This document shows, in pieces, positions 34,579 through 47,000 of a stretch of DNA of 64,000 nt. Source of the stretch: Poecilobothrus nobilitatus (lineage: Eukaryota; Arthropoda; Insecta; Diptera; Dolichopodidae); the NCBI GenBank assembly GCA_947095535.1, contig OX352774.1, forward strand, positions 40,564,496 to 40,628,495, written 5' to 3'. The notes under the pieces were generated by a model. The model searched no databases. It was given only the letters and a program-made list of their open reading frames with translations, and had not been told where the DNA came from. Both the position numbers and the translations under genes were made by a program. Position 1 is the stretch's first letter. Each line of letters begins with the position of its first letter.

Positions 34579-35529
34579 TTAATATTTGATTTTTTATTGT
34601 GTTTTTTTATTTACAGTCATTTTAATTTTCAATTTCAAATGCAACAATCATTATATTTTATCTTCAAATAAGATTTTCTTAAAAATTTATAGATTTTTTC
34701 ATGTCTTTTTCTTTTCAACTTCATTGGACATTTTCTACTTGAATTGTTCAATATATTTACAATTGAGTATATTATATACAATGTATGTATTACAAATATG
34801 TATGTACAAGTATTTGAATTGTAATTCATTAATTTTTTTTTTTTTCCAAAATTATACATATATATTTATAATGAATTAAAAAAAAATCGTTTTAAGGAAA
34901 AAACGCATAACATTAAAGGATTCAAATTATTTATTTTTTTCATTAATTCAATAAATAATAAATTATTTAACATTTTAAGTGAACAAAAAAACACAATTGA
35001 TTTATTCGTTATTTAATTATTTCATTATTATAATTACAATTATAATACAGAATTCATAACATGCTATTTGAAAAATTGAAATGCACGAAAGAATTTTCAT
35101 TTTTGTCTACGGGTGCCATCATTAAATTTCCTGGAAAATTTTAAAGTGAATGTATACCTATCACATAATAATATATAAATGCGATATAATATTTTATATA
35201 TATATATATATATATTAATATAAAATAAAAATAAAAAAAGAAAAAATAACAACATAACTCTATATATGTATGTATATTCATATACTTATATAGATATGTA
35301 TAACATTATTTTATAAATACAATATTGATTACAAATGAAAGAAAAAACACCATCTGGGAAATTATCCAATAATAAACTAAATTTGAAATTAAATGAAAAC
35401 TATTTTAAACATTTTCTTTCTTTTTGTTTTATCTTTAATATGTGAATTGAATATGCTCTAATATTTTTTACATATATACATACATATATAAATTTACAGT
35501 AGTAATCTTAAAAATGAAAACGTTTTGTA
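34579..35529. other. Intergenic, nothing recognised
   Basis: A+T-rich. An (AT)n microsatellite lies at about 35194-35216. Open frames on both strands near 34600-34870 overlap each other and have no protein-like features. Confidence 0.6.
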
Positions 35530-35720
35530 TTTTTTTTTTTGTTTTTAGTTTTTTCCCTGCCTCATAAATGTGACAAGGAAATTACACAGTCTTTCCTTTT
35601 CAGACGTGGCTGTAAATGGCATAAAGGGAATTATTCTTACGACTTGTGTGGAATTTCACAATCCCTCGGTGTTTACAACGTATTTCATACGCTCTTACCC
35701 ACTAAGTTACCGAGGGCCCC
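35530..35720 (-). mobile_element. SINE1, antisense copy
   Basis: Read on the minus strand, the head GGGGCCCTCGGTAACTTAG starts at 35720, with box A TAGTGGGTAAGAGCG. Box B is damaged (GTGAAATTCC). The body ACAGCCACGTCTGAAAAGG and the 3' stem-loop region (CACATTTATGAGG) lead to an A tail at 35530-35540. A plus-strand open frame across it is a shadow. Confidence 0.85.
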
Positions 35721-36102
35721 CAATTTGAATTATAAACATTTGAATTTTTTTTTAGATGAATGTGATCAATTTTAATATACCTGTATAAACATAATTGAAG
35801 AATATAATAAATTTACCACTACGTTTCTGACACCTTAAAGGAGAAGAGTAAGATGCGGTAATTAAATATATTCTTGCTCAGAATCGAATTCTGAATTGAT
35901 TTAGCTATAAGTATGTCCGGCGGTCCATCCATTCGGAAGATAACTAAAAAAATAATGATGCTAGGATTATGAAATTCCCACCATTTCATCTCCGCAAAAT
36001 TGTTATTTTTACTATTTAAATTCAGCAAGTACGATCTGCGTATTCTAATAGCTTCCATACAACTTCCAGCTTCTAGGCTTAACTAGCTTCCACTTGTAAA
36101 TG

Positions 36103-36500
36103 AAAATAACTCAGTGTCTATTAAAGTTAAGTATATGAAATTTTATGACAAAAATTAGTTATGTTTATTATCAACGTCTTCTGAGAAATTTGATTGCTCT
36201 AGCACAACAGCTTCGGTTATTTATCATATAAATTTTTCTGCACCAATATAACTCAGTGCTTAGTGAAGCTAGGATTCTGAAATTTTGTAAAAATAAGTTA
36301 AATTTTATCCCAAAATTTTTGTAAAATTTTGTTGCTCTAGTGTAACAGATTCGGTTAGTTAGTTATTAAGCTGTCATATAAATTTTGTACAAGATGCTCA
36401 ATTTTTATGGCAATAACTTCTTTGAAATTTGGTTAGTTCGGGGTAACGTGTTCGAATAACTGTTATACAACTCCAAAATTTACATAAATGTATCTCGGTA
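36103..36500. repeat. Degenerate tandem repeat, about 140-150 bp period
   Basis: Units at 36103 and 36246 share ATAACTCAGTG, a GAAATTTTNTGA-like segment, TTTGATTGCTCTAG or TTTGTTGCTCTAG, and ACAG.TTCGGTTA with CATATAAATTTT. A third, weaker unit starts near 36409 (GGCAATAACTTCTTTG, GGTTAGTTCGGGGTAACG). Confidence 0.7.
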
Positions 36501-36613
36501 TACTTAATTAAGTCAGATATTAAAAATTTTGTGAAAGATGATTAAATGTTATTGTAATTGATAACAGCATATACGTATTATGTTCCTATACATATCCCGT
36601 ATTGAGACAGCCC

Positions 36614-36639
36614 AGGGTATCCCAGAGTTGGGATAGCCT
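36614..36639. repeat. Stem-loop with G+C-rich stem
   Basis: TATCCCA (36618-36624), loop GAGT, TGGGATA (36629-36635). After one mismatch the stem extends by AGG/CCT. It is unusually G+C-rich for its surroundings. Confidence 0.7.
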
Positions 36640-37938
36640 GCTCTATACACCTTCTCGTTTTTATTATTAAATTATTTTTTCATGGTTTGTTATTACTTTT
36701 ATGACCTCTCACTGTCCTTTGATATCTAAATAGACATTATAATTGAATTGTAGACTATAATTGAAAAAAAAAATGTTAATTTGTTAATTAATATTCTAAA
36801 TTTGTTTGACTTTTTTAAGTTTATATTTGATATTTGTATGATATTTGCATTCATAATTAAATTATTATGTACTAAAGATAGATTAAGTAATAGGATATAT
36901 AGTGTTAACTAATTTAAACATTTATCTAACTAAGATAAAATTTTAGTGAAACACACGTTATAGCTGTTGTATTGAATTTAATTAGATCATGCAGATTAAC
37001 ATAATTGAGTTTTATTTTACTTATATATGGTATTATTGTTATGATTACAACTGTTTGTATATAAAAAAAATTCTTGTATTGTTGAAAATATATTAGTTAT
37101 GATACAATCGTCGCGTCTTAAAAACAAAAATAAGAGTAAGATACATAAATTTGAATAAATTTTTTCACCCGCTTCAATAAACATATATGTAATACGAAAA
37201 ATATTATTGCACTTATTAAAAATATTAAACACATTAAAATGCACCTAAAAACTTATGTAAGATTTAAAAAAAAAAGAAAAAAGACCATTGTTTTAGATAT
37301 TGAAAAGAGAAAAACTTAAGGGTATACATAATAGTTTTTATATATGTTTTTCTAACTGACTTAAATTAAGGAACGAAATAAACATTTAATGCTGCCAACA
37401 TACATTTTATATAGTATTATTTAATTTTTTTAAAAAAAAATGTTTTATTACTTCTGATGTGTGGTAGACAAGAAAATATAATTTTCTATACTATAGCTTC
37501 TATTACTTTATATAATAGATATAATGATGGTAATTTAGATGATATCGATTTGTTTTTAATCTTAATGTAAAATATTGTTTTCATTAAAGGTAAAGATAAT
37601 CTCAAAAAAAAAAATTAATATTTTATAGGTTTATTTTTAATTTCGTTTTTTTTTAATTGGTTTTTTTTTTTTTGTATAGGATATTCGCCTCATAGAGTAA
37701 TCAACCATTATCTGTTTATGCTATTTTACATTTACAATATATACATTCTTGTATTTATAATTCATACAAACACTTACTTTTAACCATTAGCCCTGGTATT
37801 ATATTGTAAAAATAATAATTTATCCTATAAGTATGCAATATATTATAAAACAATTAAAGAAGTTATTTCTGGCTTCTCTTCACTTATCTAATAAATCTTT
37901 GGCCTTTTTAAAATTAACTTAATTTTACTTCTTTATAG

Positions 37939-37987
37939 TAAGAAGCCCAAACCAACAAAAGTAAAGAAAACCCCAGCCCAGAATTAA
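37939..37987 (+). CDS. Candidate terminal coding exon (Lys/Pro-rich C-terminus)
   Basis: A pyrimidine-rich tract ending ACTTCTTTATAG (37927-37938) is followed by T, then the open codons KKPKPTKVKKTPAQN and a TAA stop at 37985-37987. The 45 coding bases are much richer in C than everything around them. The reading uses codons such as CCC, ACC, CCA and GCC that are absent nearby. This looks like the last exon of a plus-strand gene whose earlier exons lie far upstream, with a basic C-terminal tail. No upstream partner exon was identified, so gene identity is unknown and it could still be chance. Confidence 0.35.
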
Positions 37988-38559
37988 CCCATATAATAAT
38001 AACATTAATAATATCAATGAATGTCTTCGAAATGGTCAGTAGAATGAAATTTGTCATTTGACTAGATATGCTAGATCACATAAGGAAATCTAATGAGACC
38101 CTTTTTAGGTTAGGAATTTTATTATAAAAAAAAATAAATAAGAAACATTGTTTTTCTAGTTTTCAATGTTAAAATAATTATAAATTAATCCTCAAAAATA
38201 GATATAAGAAAATGCAAAAAAAATTTTAAAACATATGAAAAAAATTTAACAAAAAAAAATATTGTATTTTTATATGTTAATTAATATTTTGAAAATAAAC
38301 CCGTTTTTGTAGTAACTTTTTTTAGGTTAAATTAGAATGTAAATTATTAAATAAAAGTTAAATAAAAAAAAAAAAAAAAAATGAGACCCTTTTTTTTCAG
38401 TTCAAAATATATGACTGCTTTTATAATGTGAAATTTTTATAATACATATTCCAAGTCATATGACAATATACATATTGTGAAATGAATTTTAACCGTGAAG
38501 GTTCTTAGGTTGTATTAATTATATTTTTTCAAGAATAAAGAAATGAAGCAAAAATAAAA
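37988..38559. other. Intergenic, nothing recognised
   Basis: A+T-rich with long A runs. No clear poly(A) signal context for the candidate exon upstream could be singled out. Confidence 0.5.
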
Positions 38560-38754
38560 TTTTTTTTTTTGTTTAATACATTTCTCTCCCACATAAATGT
38601 GGACAGGAAATTACACAGCCTTTCCTGTTTGTGCGTGGCTTTAAATGTCTTAAGGGGGAATAACTCTTACGACGTGTGTGGGATTCGAACCCACACTCCC
38701 TTGGTGTTTACACAGTATTTTATACGCTCTTACTCACTATGCTACCGAGGCCCC
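38560..38754 (-). mobile_element. SINE1, antisense full-length copy
   Basis: On the minus strand the head GGGGCCTCGGTAGCATAG starts at 38754, with box A TAGTGAGTAAGAGCG and box B GGTTCGAATCCC. The body is GTCGTAAGAGTTATTCCCCC and the 3' stem-loop CCACATTTATGTGG, followed by an A tail at 38560-38570. It is among the best preserved SINE1 copies, with intact promoter boxes. Confidence 0.88.
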
Positions 38755-40239
38755 TAAAATTAAAATATTTCAGATCATAAGTTGAGAAATACTTTTGAGA
38801 ACAAATTTAAAAAGTGATATTCGGAACGTGAAATTTAATGATATATTAAAAATTAAGCAGAATTTAAAACGAAAAATAGGTTTTAGAAGCTCAAAACTAT
38901 AATTTTTCAGAAAATAACCAAATAAAAGAAATTATTTAACGAAATTATTTATGCTCCTTTAGGTAACATCTGAATTTCTTTAAGAAAAATAAAGAAAAAA
39001 AAATGCAATAGAATTTCTTGTATACAACATCAATCATTTTGAAATAAATGTAATCTTGTAAACTTCAATATGTGATTTGTTCACGCTTAGATAAATTAAC
39101 AAAAATAAAAATTTAATTGAAAGAAAAATCAAACTAAAATAACTAAAAAATTGTTTTGGATGCATAAAGTTTCCTTCTATAGGTTTGAGGCACCAAAAAA
39201 AAAAAAAATCATACAGAAAAATAAAAAAAACATCAGATATTTAAGGCAAAACAAAGAAAAATTAATAATTTTGTTGCTTACATTTATATTTTGCTATTGA
39301 AAGCCAAATAATAACCAATAAAGTTGTATAAATTTCAAAGAAAATACTTGCGTTTAGCCGCTCTATAATTTATTGTGACAGAAAATAAAAAAAATGTAAA
39401 TAATAATAACAAAATTTTACTAGAAAAATTCAAAACTGTACTATAGATGCTAAAAAAACGTATTATTGAAATTAATTAACTTTATAATAATTTATAAAAG
39501 AGGAAAATTATATCTATTTCGTTTTAGAATTAATACCATTATGGAAATTGAAGTAACCGAAATACTACAATGACATTTAGTCAACATTTTAATATTGAAT
39601 TTTATTATCTTATAGAAAAATCAATTCGAAGAATGTTAAGTTAATGAAGGAATTTAAATTAGCTAATTTGTAGGAATAGAAATTTCATAATTAAATAGAG
39701 ATTTTCTTTTTCATAAAACAAACTTAGATATAAGATTCACAGCACTCATTATATGCTGATGGAATGAAATAACAAAGTATAAAATATGAGTAATATCTGT
39801 GCGGCAGTGTTCAAATAAGACAATTGGTTGGTATTTCTCATTTTTTTATTGGTTGGTTCTCATTTCTGTCAAAGTGGAGCAGCAGTCCTAGTCTGTTAAG
39901 AAAAAGATGAAAATATCTCGGTAGTTTCTTTTTCCAAGATTTAGGAAAATAAAAATTGAGGAAACTTGCTCCTCTTTAAAAGGATGAACATAAAATCTAA
40001 ATTTATTAAGCTGAATTTATTGAATTTATATATTATATAAACACTGAATTTATATATTATATAAATTATTTAAAAACAAAAAGTTATCAATGTTACATAT
40101 GGATTTTATATCCTACTTATAGGCTATGTACTATGTACTATGTAAGGCTATGTAACTGTCTAAATTAAAATAATGCAGAGTTAAAAATAGGTATTTGTTA
40201 GTTAGATATTAGATTATTATTTAAGGGGTATAAGTTACA
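38755..40239. other. Intergenic, one dispersed repeat
   Basis: A+T-rich. A block at 39889-39952 (TAGTCTGTTAAG, AAATATCTCGGTAGTTTCTT, CAAGATTTA) recurs at 45040-45106. No gene was recognised. Confidence 0.5.
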
Positions 40240-40420
40240 CTGCGACTTTTTGATGTAGATTTATTGTGCTCCCTCTATTACTACATGTTGTGGATTTTGC
40301 CTCCATTTATAATACTTTTGTCAACCTAACAATTTATAAAAAACTAAAGATCTGGAGAGAGTTTATTCCTGGTAATTCATCTTCGGTAAAACAATTATAT
40401 TCCAACTAGGAGCCCCTGTT
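40240..40420 (-). pseudogene. LINE-related fragment (ORF2 end, RNase-H-bearing group)
   Basis: Nucleotide similarity to 41990-42140 and 5660-5790 across blocks such as GTGCTCCCTCTATTACTACA, CATTTATAATACTT and AAAGATCTGGAGAGAGTTTA. In those copies the block lies downstream of GPEPF-type and LTGHC-type segments on the minus strand. This fragment alone has no readable frame. Confidence 0.5.
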
Positions 40421-41400
40421 AATGTGTAGTCAAATTTTATGATGAATCCCAATTCATATTATAGACAGTTGCAGTTTAGAAAAATAGAATTTATGGAAAA
40501 AGTACAATCCGTAAAAAATCAGAAAGCAAAATCAAATTCGTCAAAACACTAACTGAAATTATCTTTAAAATAACGCCAAAATAAAATTAAATTGTATAAA
40601 GAGCCTGTAGTTGGTGTACGTATATTTAGAATTTAGATTATTTCGTATTGTAAGTGAGGACTATTATGTCTATTTATTTATCGAGTTCAAAATAAATGTT
40701 TTAAAGGTACGTGGTGAAAACAGAATAGGTACCCGAAAACATTCGGAAAATGCACAAACAAAAGTTGAAGCAAAATACAGTTAAATTTTTTTAATGAGCA
40801 GCGTTGTCTGTAACAATATTGCCGTTGTTCGTTTTACCTTGCCCTAATGTGAAAAATTTAAAATCTAAAAAGACCCTATAGGTATTTGTCGTACAATCCT
40901 TTATTAAAATTGTACATGTAACATGGTACAGAGGGCGAGAAAACCGTACAAATATTACCACAATTGTACAAATGGTAACCCTGCATAAAATTGACATACA
41001 AAATATTTAAAAATAAAAAATTATTCAAATTTAATTTTGGTTATAAGAACTGCTGTATACTCAAATTTAAGTATATGAGAAGAAATTGAATTCAAAAAAG
41101 AATACAATTAGAAAATCGCTTCAAATAATATACAAACATTCATACATAAATGCAACAATTTAATAGAAAAGTAAAAAACCAAAACAATGATATATTTGAA
41201 TTTTAAAGAGACTCGCCCGCTGGTTATTCATAAGTACATACTTAGATACGTATTGATTATTAATGTCAGATTAATATCATTCATCATTATTTAAAATTTC
41301 AATACATATTTTGAAAAATGATGATTTTTATCAATTTTTCAATTTTTTTCTTTACACATGCATAAGTTAAGTACATTACATACATATAGCCAAAGAATAG
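40421..41400. other. Intergenic, nothing firmly recognised
   Basis: A segment at about 40790-40990 is less A+T-rich (GTACAATTGTGGTAATATTT on the minus strand) and looks like an old transposon remnant. The minus open frame there has no recognisable domain. Confidence 0.4.
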
Positions 41401-41485
41401 TTGAGCCGTTGAGATCGAGTCGTGTCGAGTCGAGACTCGTGACTCGAGAGGAAAAAAAGAATACACAATTTTAAAGAGAGTAAGT
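41401..41485 (+). other. G+C-rich GAGTC-repeat patch ending in a perfect 5' splice-like site
   Basis: 41401-41450 holds repeated GAGTCG/CGAGTC/ACTCG motifs with short palindromes, unlike any sequence nearby. At 41480 the string GTAAGTGAG is a consensus donor. It could be a non-coding first exon of a plus-strand gene, but no initiator, TATA or partner exon is assured. Confidence 0.3.
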
Positions 41486-41672
41486 GAGAAGGTCTCTTAT
41501 AATATTGTTTTTTTTTTGTTATTCTGTTTTGTTGTGTACGTTTTGTTACGACATGCTACCGACTATCGTAGGTACCATACTACTGTATTATAAATATGAA
41601 ATGTGTTGTTTGTTTTTTATTATTAATATTATGTATAGGTTTTATAGTAGAAAAATCGTAAAAAATATGTAG

Positions 41673-42480
41673 TTACTGATGTTCAAAGCTTGAAACGAAA
41701 TTCATAATACGTAGTGTGTGGCTGAAAACTACTAAATTATAATTATAGATAGTTGCACATATATTGCTCAGACTAAAACTCCACAGTTTCTGAGTATGCT
41801 GTCCTCGACCGTCTTCTTTTTCTTGACAGTATCTAGGTCTAACGTCATTCCCTATTTCAATTTTTTTAAGTGCCTCTTTAGCGGACATCGTTCTGACTTA
41901 ACATCAGTGAGAAATCTCAGTTTATTTTTACTGGATCCTATGTTTTTTTTTTATATCATATACGGTTAAGGTTTCTCAGAAGCTCTTTGATATCGATCTA
42001 TTGTGCTCCCCCTATTGTTACATGTTTTCCTTCCATTTATAATACTTCTGTCAACCTAAAACCCTTTTAAAATATAAAGATCTGAAGAGAGTTTATTGCT
42101 AGCAATTCAACTTCGGTAAAGTAATTATGTTCCAACTATAGTTGCACATATATACAACTATAGTTGCACATGACGCCTGTGAGAATTCTCAGTTTATTTT
42201 TCTGGATCCTATATTTTCCGGTTATAGTTTATCATATCATATCATATCATAGTTTATCATATCGATCTATATCATACCCGGTTATAGTTTCCCAGAAGCT
42301 GTTTAGATTATGTAAGATTGAATTTTCTTTGCATAGTTTGTTCCTGCAGTTTTCTTTTTCTAAATTTTAGTGCTTCTCTTATCTTGCATCTATCTATGCC
42401 ACAAAAAGGTTGGGGACCTGTAAAGAAATTTGTGGCTCCTTCGTTCACAAGTAGATTCATTTATCCATTTCTCTTTATAC
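41673..42480 (-). pseudogene. LINE ORF2 relics, two partly duplicated segments
   Basis: Segment A (minus, 41960-41673): SKNKLRFLTDV, then CPLKRHLKKIEIGNDVRPR and YCQEKEDG. It matches the LR.LTG...GHCPL..HL.KIG....CR.C.EEED order of LINE ORF2. Segment B (minus, 42450-42135): EGATNFFTGPQPFCGI, the GPEPFCGI block, then KNKLRILTGV. Both segments contain CTCAGTTTATTTTT(A)CTGGATCCTAT on the plus strand, so the region repeats the same portion of the element in tandem. An (ATCAT)n run at 42229-42262 interrupts segment B. Confidence 0.75.
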
Positions 42481-44023
42481 CTAAGCGTATCAGGTACTAA
42501 GTAGAGGGTTATTTTCTTGTTTATCCCTAATTGGGATTTATTTATGCTTACGAGTTTAGATCTGATAAAAAAGCTATTTCTCTATCCTCTGTGGAGGTTG
42601 CATTTATTAGTTAATAAATAAATAAATACTTAAAGTTATTCTTTTGTAAGGAAGATTATAAAATATGAGAACATACTATACTTTTCCAATTTTCAATTGA
42701 ATTATCTGTATAATTATTTCAACCTCTTTCTCTCACAAGCATTAGATCTTTAATCAAAATTTTTAATTTGTTACATTGTTGTTCTAATATTGTCAATTCA
42801 TTAATGATAAAATCTTTTATTTCATATGGTATTCCTTTTTATTTGGTCTCAGTTATCAAAAAACCCGACTATGTATGTAAATATAAAAATAACACTTAAT
42901 ATTGTATAGGTACATTCGTTGTACATATTGGTTAATAAAGTTTTTACAACTTGAAAAAAAAAAAACAAACAATGGCAACACATAGAAAATATTAAGTGTT
43001 TTAATATGTAATAAAATTTTAAATGAAATTAAGTGAAAGAATGACAGTCATTATTGATTTCATTGCCAAAAGAAACAAAAAGCGAATTAATATAAATGAC
43101 AAGAGAAATTTTTCAACAATTTCTTTTTAGTTTTTTGCTTCTTTTTCGGTTTTGTTTCTAACTAATAAGTAAGTAACATAAGAGACATCATTTTAAAGTC
43201 GATCAAAATAAAATTTTTTTTTTTGGCAAAGTAAACATGCAAATTCCATATCATATCATATATAATTTTAACTGATTTAAAATTCATTTCAAAAATCGAA
43301 CTCAGAGCAAGTTCATTACTTTAAATGAATATTAAATTTAATATTAAAATTAATGATGCGTGTAAAATTAATTGAATGTCACTTAAATTGTTTTGTTATA
43401 ACATGTATTTTGTACAGTAAGCGGCAAAAACAAAAACAAATATAAGATAATTAATAATTTTTATTTGCTGTAGGGAAGTAAGTATAAGATCCCCATTAAG
43501 ATCTTTTTTCAAATTAAGTATTATTAAAGTATAAGTAAAATAATGGTTGCCATATTTGTGCTGTAAATTGACAATTTCATTTATTTTCGTCAGCTGATAA
43601 TTGATATTTTTCTAACTAAATATAGGTTCCTAAAATTTTTTTTTTTGCCAAAATAATTGGTTTTTATCAAAAATTTTAGAAAGTCTTGTGTTTTTTTTTA
43701 AATACTATCTATAATGAACGCGCTTTTTCTATCTCTATACGCTATAAATTTTTTCGCTTTCTTTACGGATTGAATTGTCAAATAATTGAACAGTATAAAA
43801 GTAAAAATAATAAAAAGAAGCAATTTTTATATTAGGTATATTTATTTCTTTGCAATATTTTTAAAAAACTTTCCAATTCAGTTTAAAATATTCAAGAAAC
43901 TAAATATTGAATAAATATGAGTTAAAATAGAGAAAGCCCCAAAATTTAATAATATGTAAAATTTATTTTACTTTATTTTTTTCTTCCAAACTCAAATTTA
44001 ATTGTGGATGTTCTCTTTTGTAG
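42481..44023. other. Intergenic, retroposon-like tail and no gene
   Basis: A segment ending TTAATAAATAAATAAATAC at about 42612-42630 resembles a retroposon 3' tail. The rest is A+T-rich without recognised features. Confidence 0.5.
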
Positions 44024-44061
44024 GCTGTGCAAAGACTAAAGTTAAGAAAGCGAAACGATAA
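44024..44061 (+). CDS. Candidate terminal coding exon (basic C-terminus)
   Basis: GATGTTCTCTTTTGTAG (44007-44023) is a strong 3' splice-site string. After GC, the frame reads CAKTKVKKAKR and stops at 44059-44061. The composition is richer in G and C than its surroundings. Another phase is open too (AVQRLKLRKRNDNV), so the frame is not certain. No upstream exon was found. It needs a different intron phase from the 37939 candidate, so the two are not simple alternatives of one gene. Confidence 0.25.
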
Positions 44062-47000
44062 CGTTAATTATAGATTCAGCATAAATTTTTAAATTAATAT
44101 TAACATTTTAGGACAAAATAGACAATAACCTTATCTGTCATTTTCAAATTTCTGACATTTTATGACATATAAGGTGGACGTCAATCTATAAAAGAATCTA
44201 ATAAAATGAAGGAAATAATTAATTTGATATATAAAAATAAAAAAAAAAATTAATTTTTTTAAAATTAATTGAAATAAAGAAATTTTTATCCAAAATTAAA
44301 CTGAATGTTTAAATTAAAATCTAACATTTATTATTTTTAATTGCGCGATAACATTTTTTCATTTTATTTTTTTAATTAAAATGTTTTACAATCTTTTTTA
44401 AGATATTTATGTATTAATGACGATCAATGAATGCACAGATATTTTAAATATTTACGATTTAATTTAATTTTTATCGTATACACGAGTTTATCATATAAAA
44501 TTTTTAAGTATAAAATCGGTTTAATATAATTTTGTAATACCGATTACCGAATACCGATTTTGTAATTTTAATCTATATTAAGAACTTACATTCATTACAC
44601 TTTCTCTTTTTTATAATAGCAACCATTAAAAAACAAAAAAATAAATTAAATTAAATTTTTATTTTGTTATTGGATCGAAGACATTAAACTGAGCTTGAAT
44701 TCAAATTTTTTCAAAGAAAATCTACGAGTTCAAACGTAATATTTGTTTGAAAAATGAAATTTGAGTGCTTGCTCTTTACGATATGATGTTTATTAAATTT
44801 TCTAAGCTTTCCAGTTTATAGCTTTAATATTGTCGCACGAGAAATAACGAAATTAAATTGTGGCACTTTAATATAATTTTTCTTTTTATTTTTTAATGAA
44901 AAATGTAAATTATTTGTTAATATTTTTTATATGGGTAGACGTATACTAGAAGATTAGGTATACATGTGCCTCTTTACTGTACATTTTGCAGAGGAACTGA
45001 CGCGATAGAGAGCATGGGAAATTTTCTTTGCATCTGTTTTAGTCTGTCAAGTAAAAGGGGGAGATATCTCGTAGATATCTCGGCAGTTTCTTATTGCAAG
45101 ATTTATGTCAACTCTCTGACATGGATCTAAGAAATTTTTAAAACTTCTTCCGTCATAGTGATATAATTGTGGCATGAATCTAGCAAATCTTAGTACAAAC
45201 TCTGCACATAGATTACGAACCTATAGAGTTAGAGTGATTACTGACGCGTTAGCTCAGCTTTCATTACTAAAAAAAAAAATGATCTTTTATCTTCACCTGG
45301 TGATCCGGACGTCTTTGTATATATTTTTTTTTTATTAAATAATAGATTAAAAACAAAAATAATAGCTCTGTTATTATTGTTGTGATAATTTAATCTTAAA
45401 AAATTTCTCAAAACAGAAATAATAAATTTTAAGAATCCTTAAAAAGAGAAGTTACAAATTCTAATGTGGAATAATTTTTAATTTCTTAATCGGTCTTTCT
45501 GATTTAATTAAAGACAAAATCAAAATCTGCAATTTTTAAATTATTTACTAATAATCGAAAAAAAAAAAAAATTAAAAAAGTGAAAAATAAAACAAAATAA
45601 TTGAAAAATTAATTTAAACCTTACACTTGTAATTAAAACTAATAAAAAAAAAAAAAAAATAGGATAAAAATAATAACTTTATGGTCAAGATTCAAGACCT
45701 GTAGTCAAAACTCAAATGAAAATCAAATTATAAAATAACTGAATACAAAAAAAAAAAAAAACAAAAAACCTGAAAGATAACTTTTAATCTATACATTTCT
45801 GTTAAGTTATTATAAAGTTCATCTTGGTAAGGAAATTTTACAAATAAATGACATTAAAACAATTTTTTTTGTTTTTATTTTTATAAAATTTTTAATTCAA
45901 GTACAGGAAAAATTAAATTTTTTTTTTTTCATATATATTAAACCAATCTAAGTCTAAAACAACATTAATTACTGGTTTCTATACAACATATTGCATAATA
46001 ATATTAATGATGATTACAAAATAAACATGTATTAATCTTATTTGCTAACCTATACATGTACAAAAGTAATGAACACTATTCGTTTCGAACACTTATCGTC
46101 AGATATTATGTTATCATGACTGTATAACTTTAATTACAAGAAAAAAAAACAAAAGTCTCTTACTAATATAATATGGCCTCAATTATAAATTTCTATTTTT
46201 TTTAAAATTCATAATCATTCATCTAGATTATTTTTGAATTTGAATGATTTGACAATATGTAAAACGAGTACATAATTTTTTGTTTGACTTAAAGTATTTT
46301 GATATTTTGTGAAGAAGAATTAATAATTACAGTATACCGTTAACCCTACGTTATACATATATTTTAAGTTGTCATATTAAGTCTGGCCAGATCCCTATAA
46401 GATCCACGTCAGATCCACACATAAGTCTGGCCAGATCCCTATATATAGTTCTATACATTTACATGTAAATATTGCTTTATTTGTGAGGTTTTTGTGAGTG
46501 TTCCATGTACAGGGTTTTCTAGATTTTTGTTTACATGTAGTTGTATATGTGTTTGTTAAACATATAGATAGCACAGGAAAAGGTTTGAAAGGTGATGGAT
46601 TTTTATAGATTTTATAGATAGATCAAAAAAATGTATGTGTAACAATCTAACATGTTAACGAGTCTGAAACACTCGTTTTCAACTTTTGAGTACTATTGAC
46701 ATACTGGATTCGTACATTTAGTAAAAGAAAAAACTTGTTTTCTTTGTGTTGTTTCATTACCAGTTTTCTTAATGCCGTTTCATTATAGTTCCAAAAGTAA
46801 TCATATTTAAAATCAATTATAATTAAAAACACGTAATAATTTTTATATAAATTATATAGGAGTTTCGCTGGAACCATGTGTTACTAATAAGATGTGTATA
46901 ATGAAATGGGATTATAACTATCATTGTAGATCTATTTTAGTTTTGATTTTTGTAGAAAACTATTGCTAATAAAAAGTTAGGAAAACTCAGGAAAACACAA

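Larger units (their letters stand above)
35721..37938. other. Intergenic with a degenerate tandem repeat and a hairpin
   Basis: Contains the tandem repeat at 36103-36500 and a stem-loop at 36614-36639, described separately. Nothing else was recognised. Confidence 0.5.
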
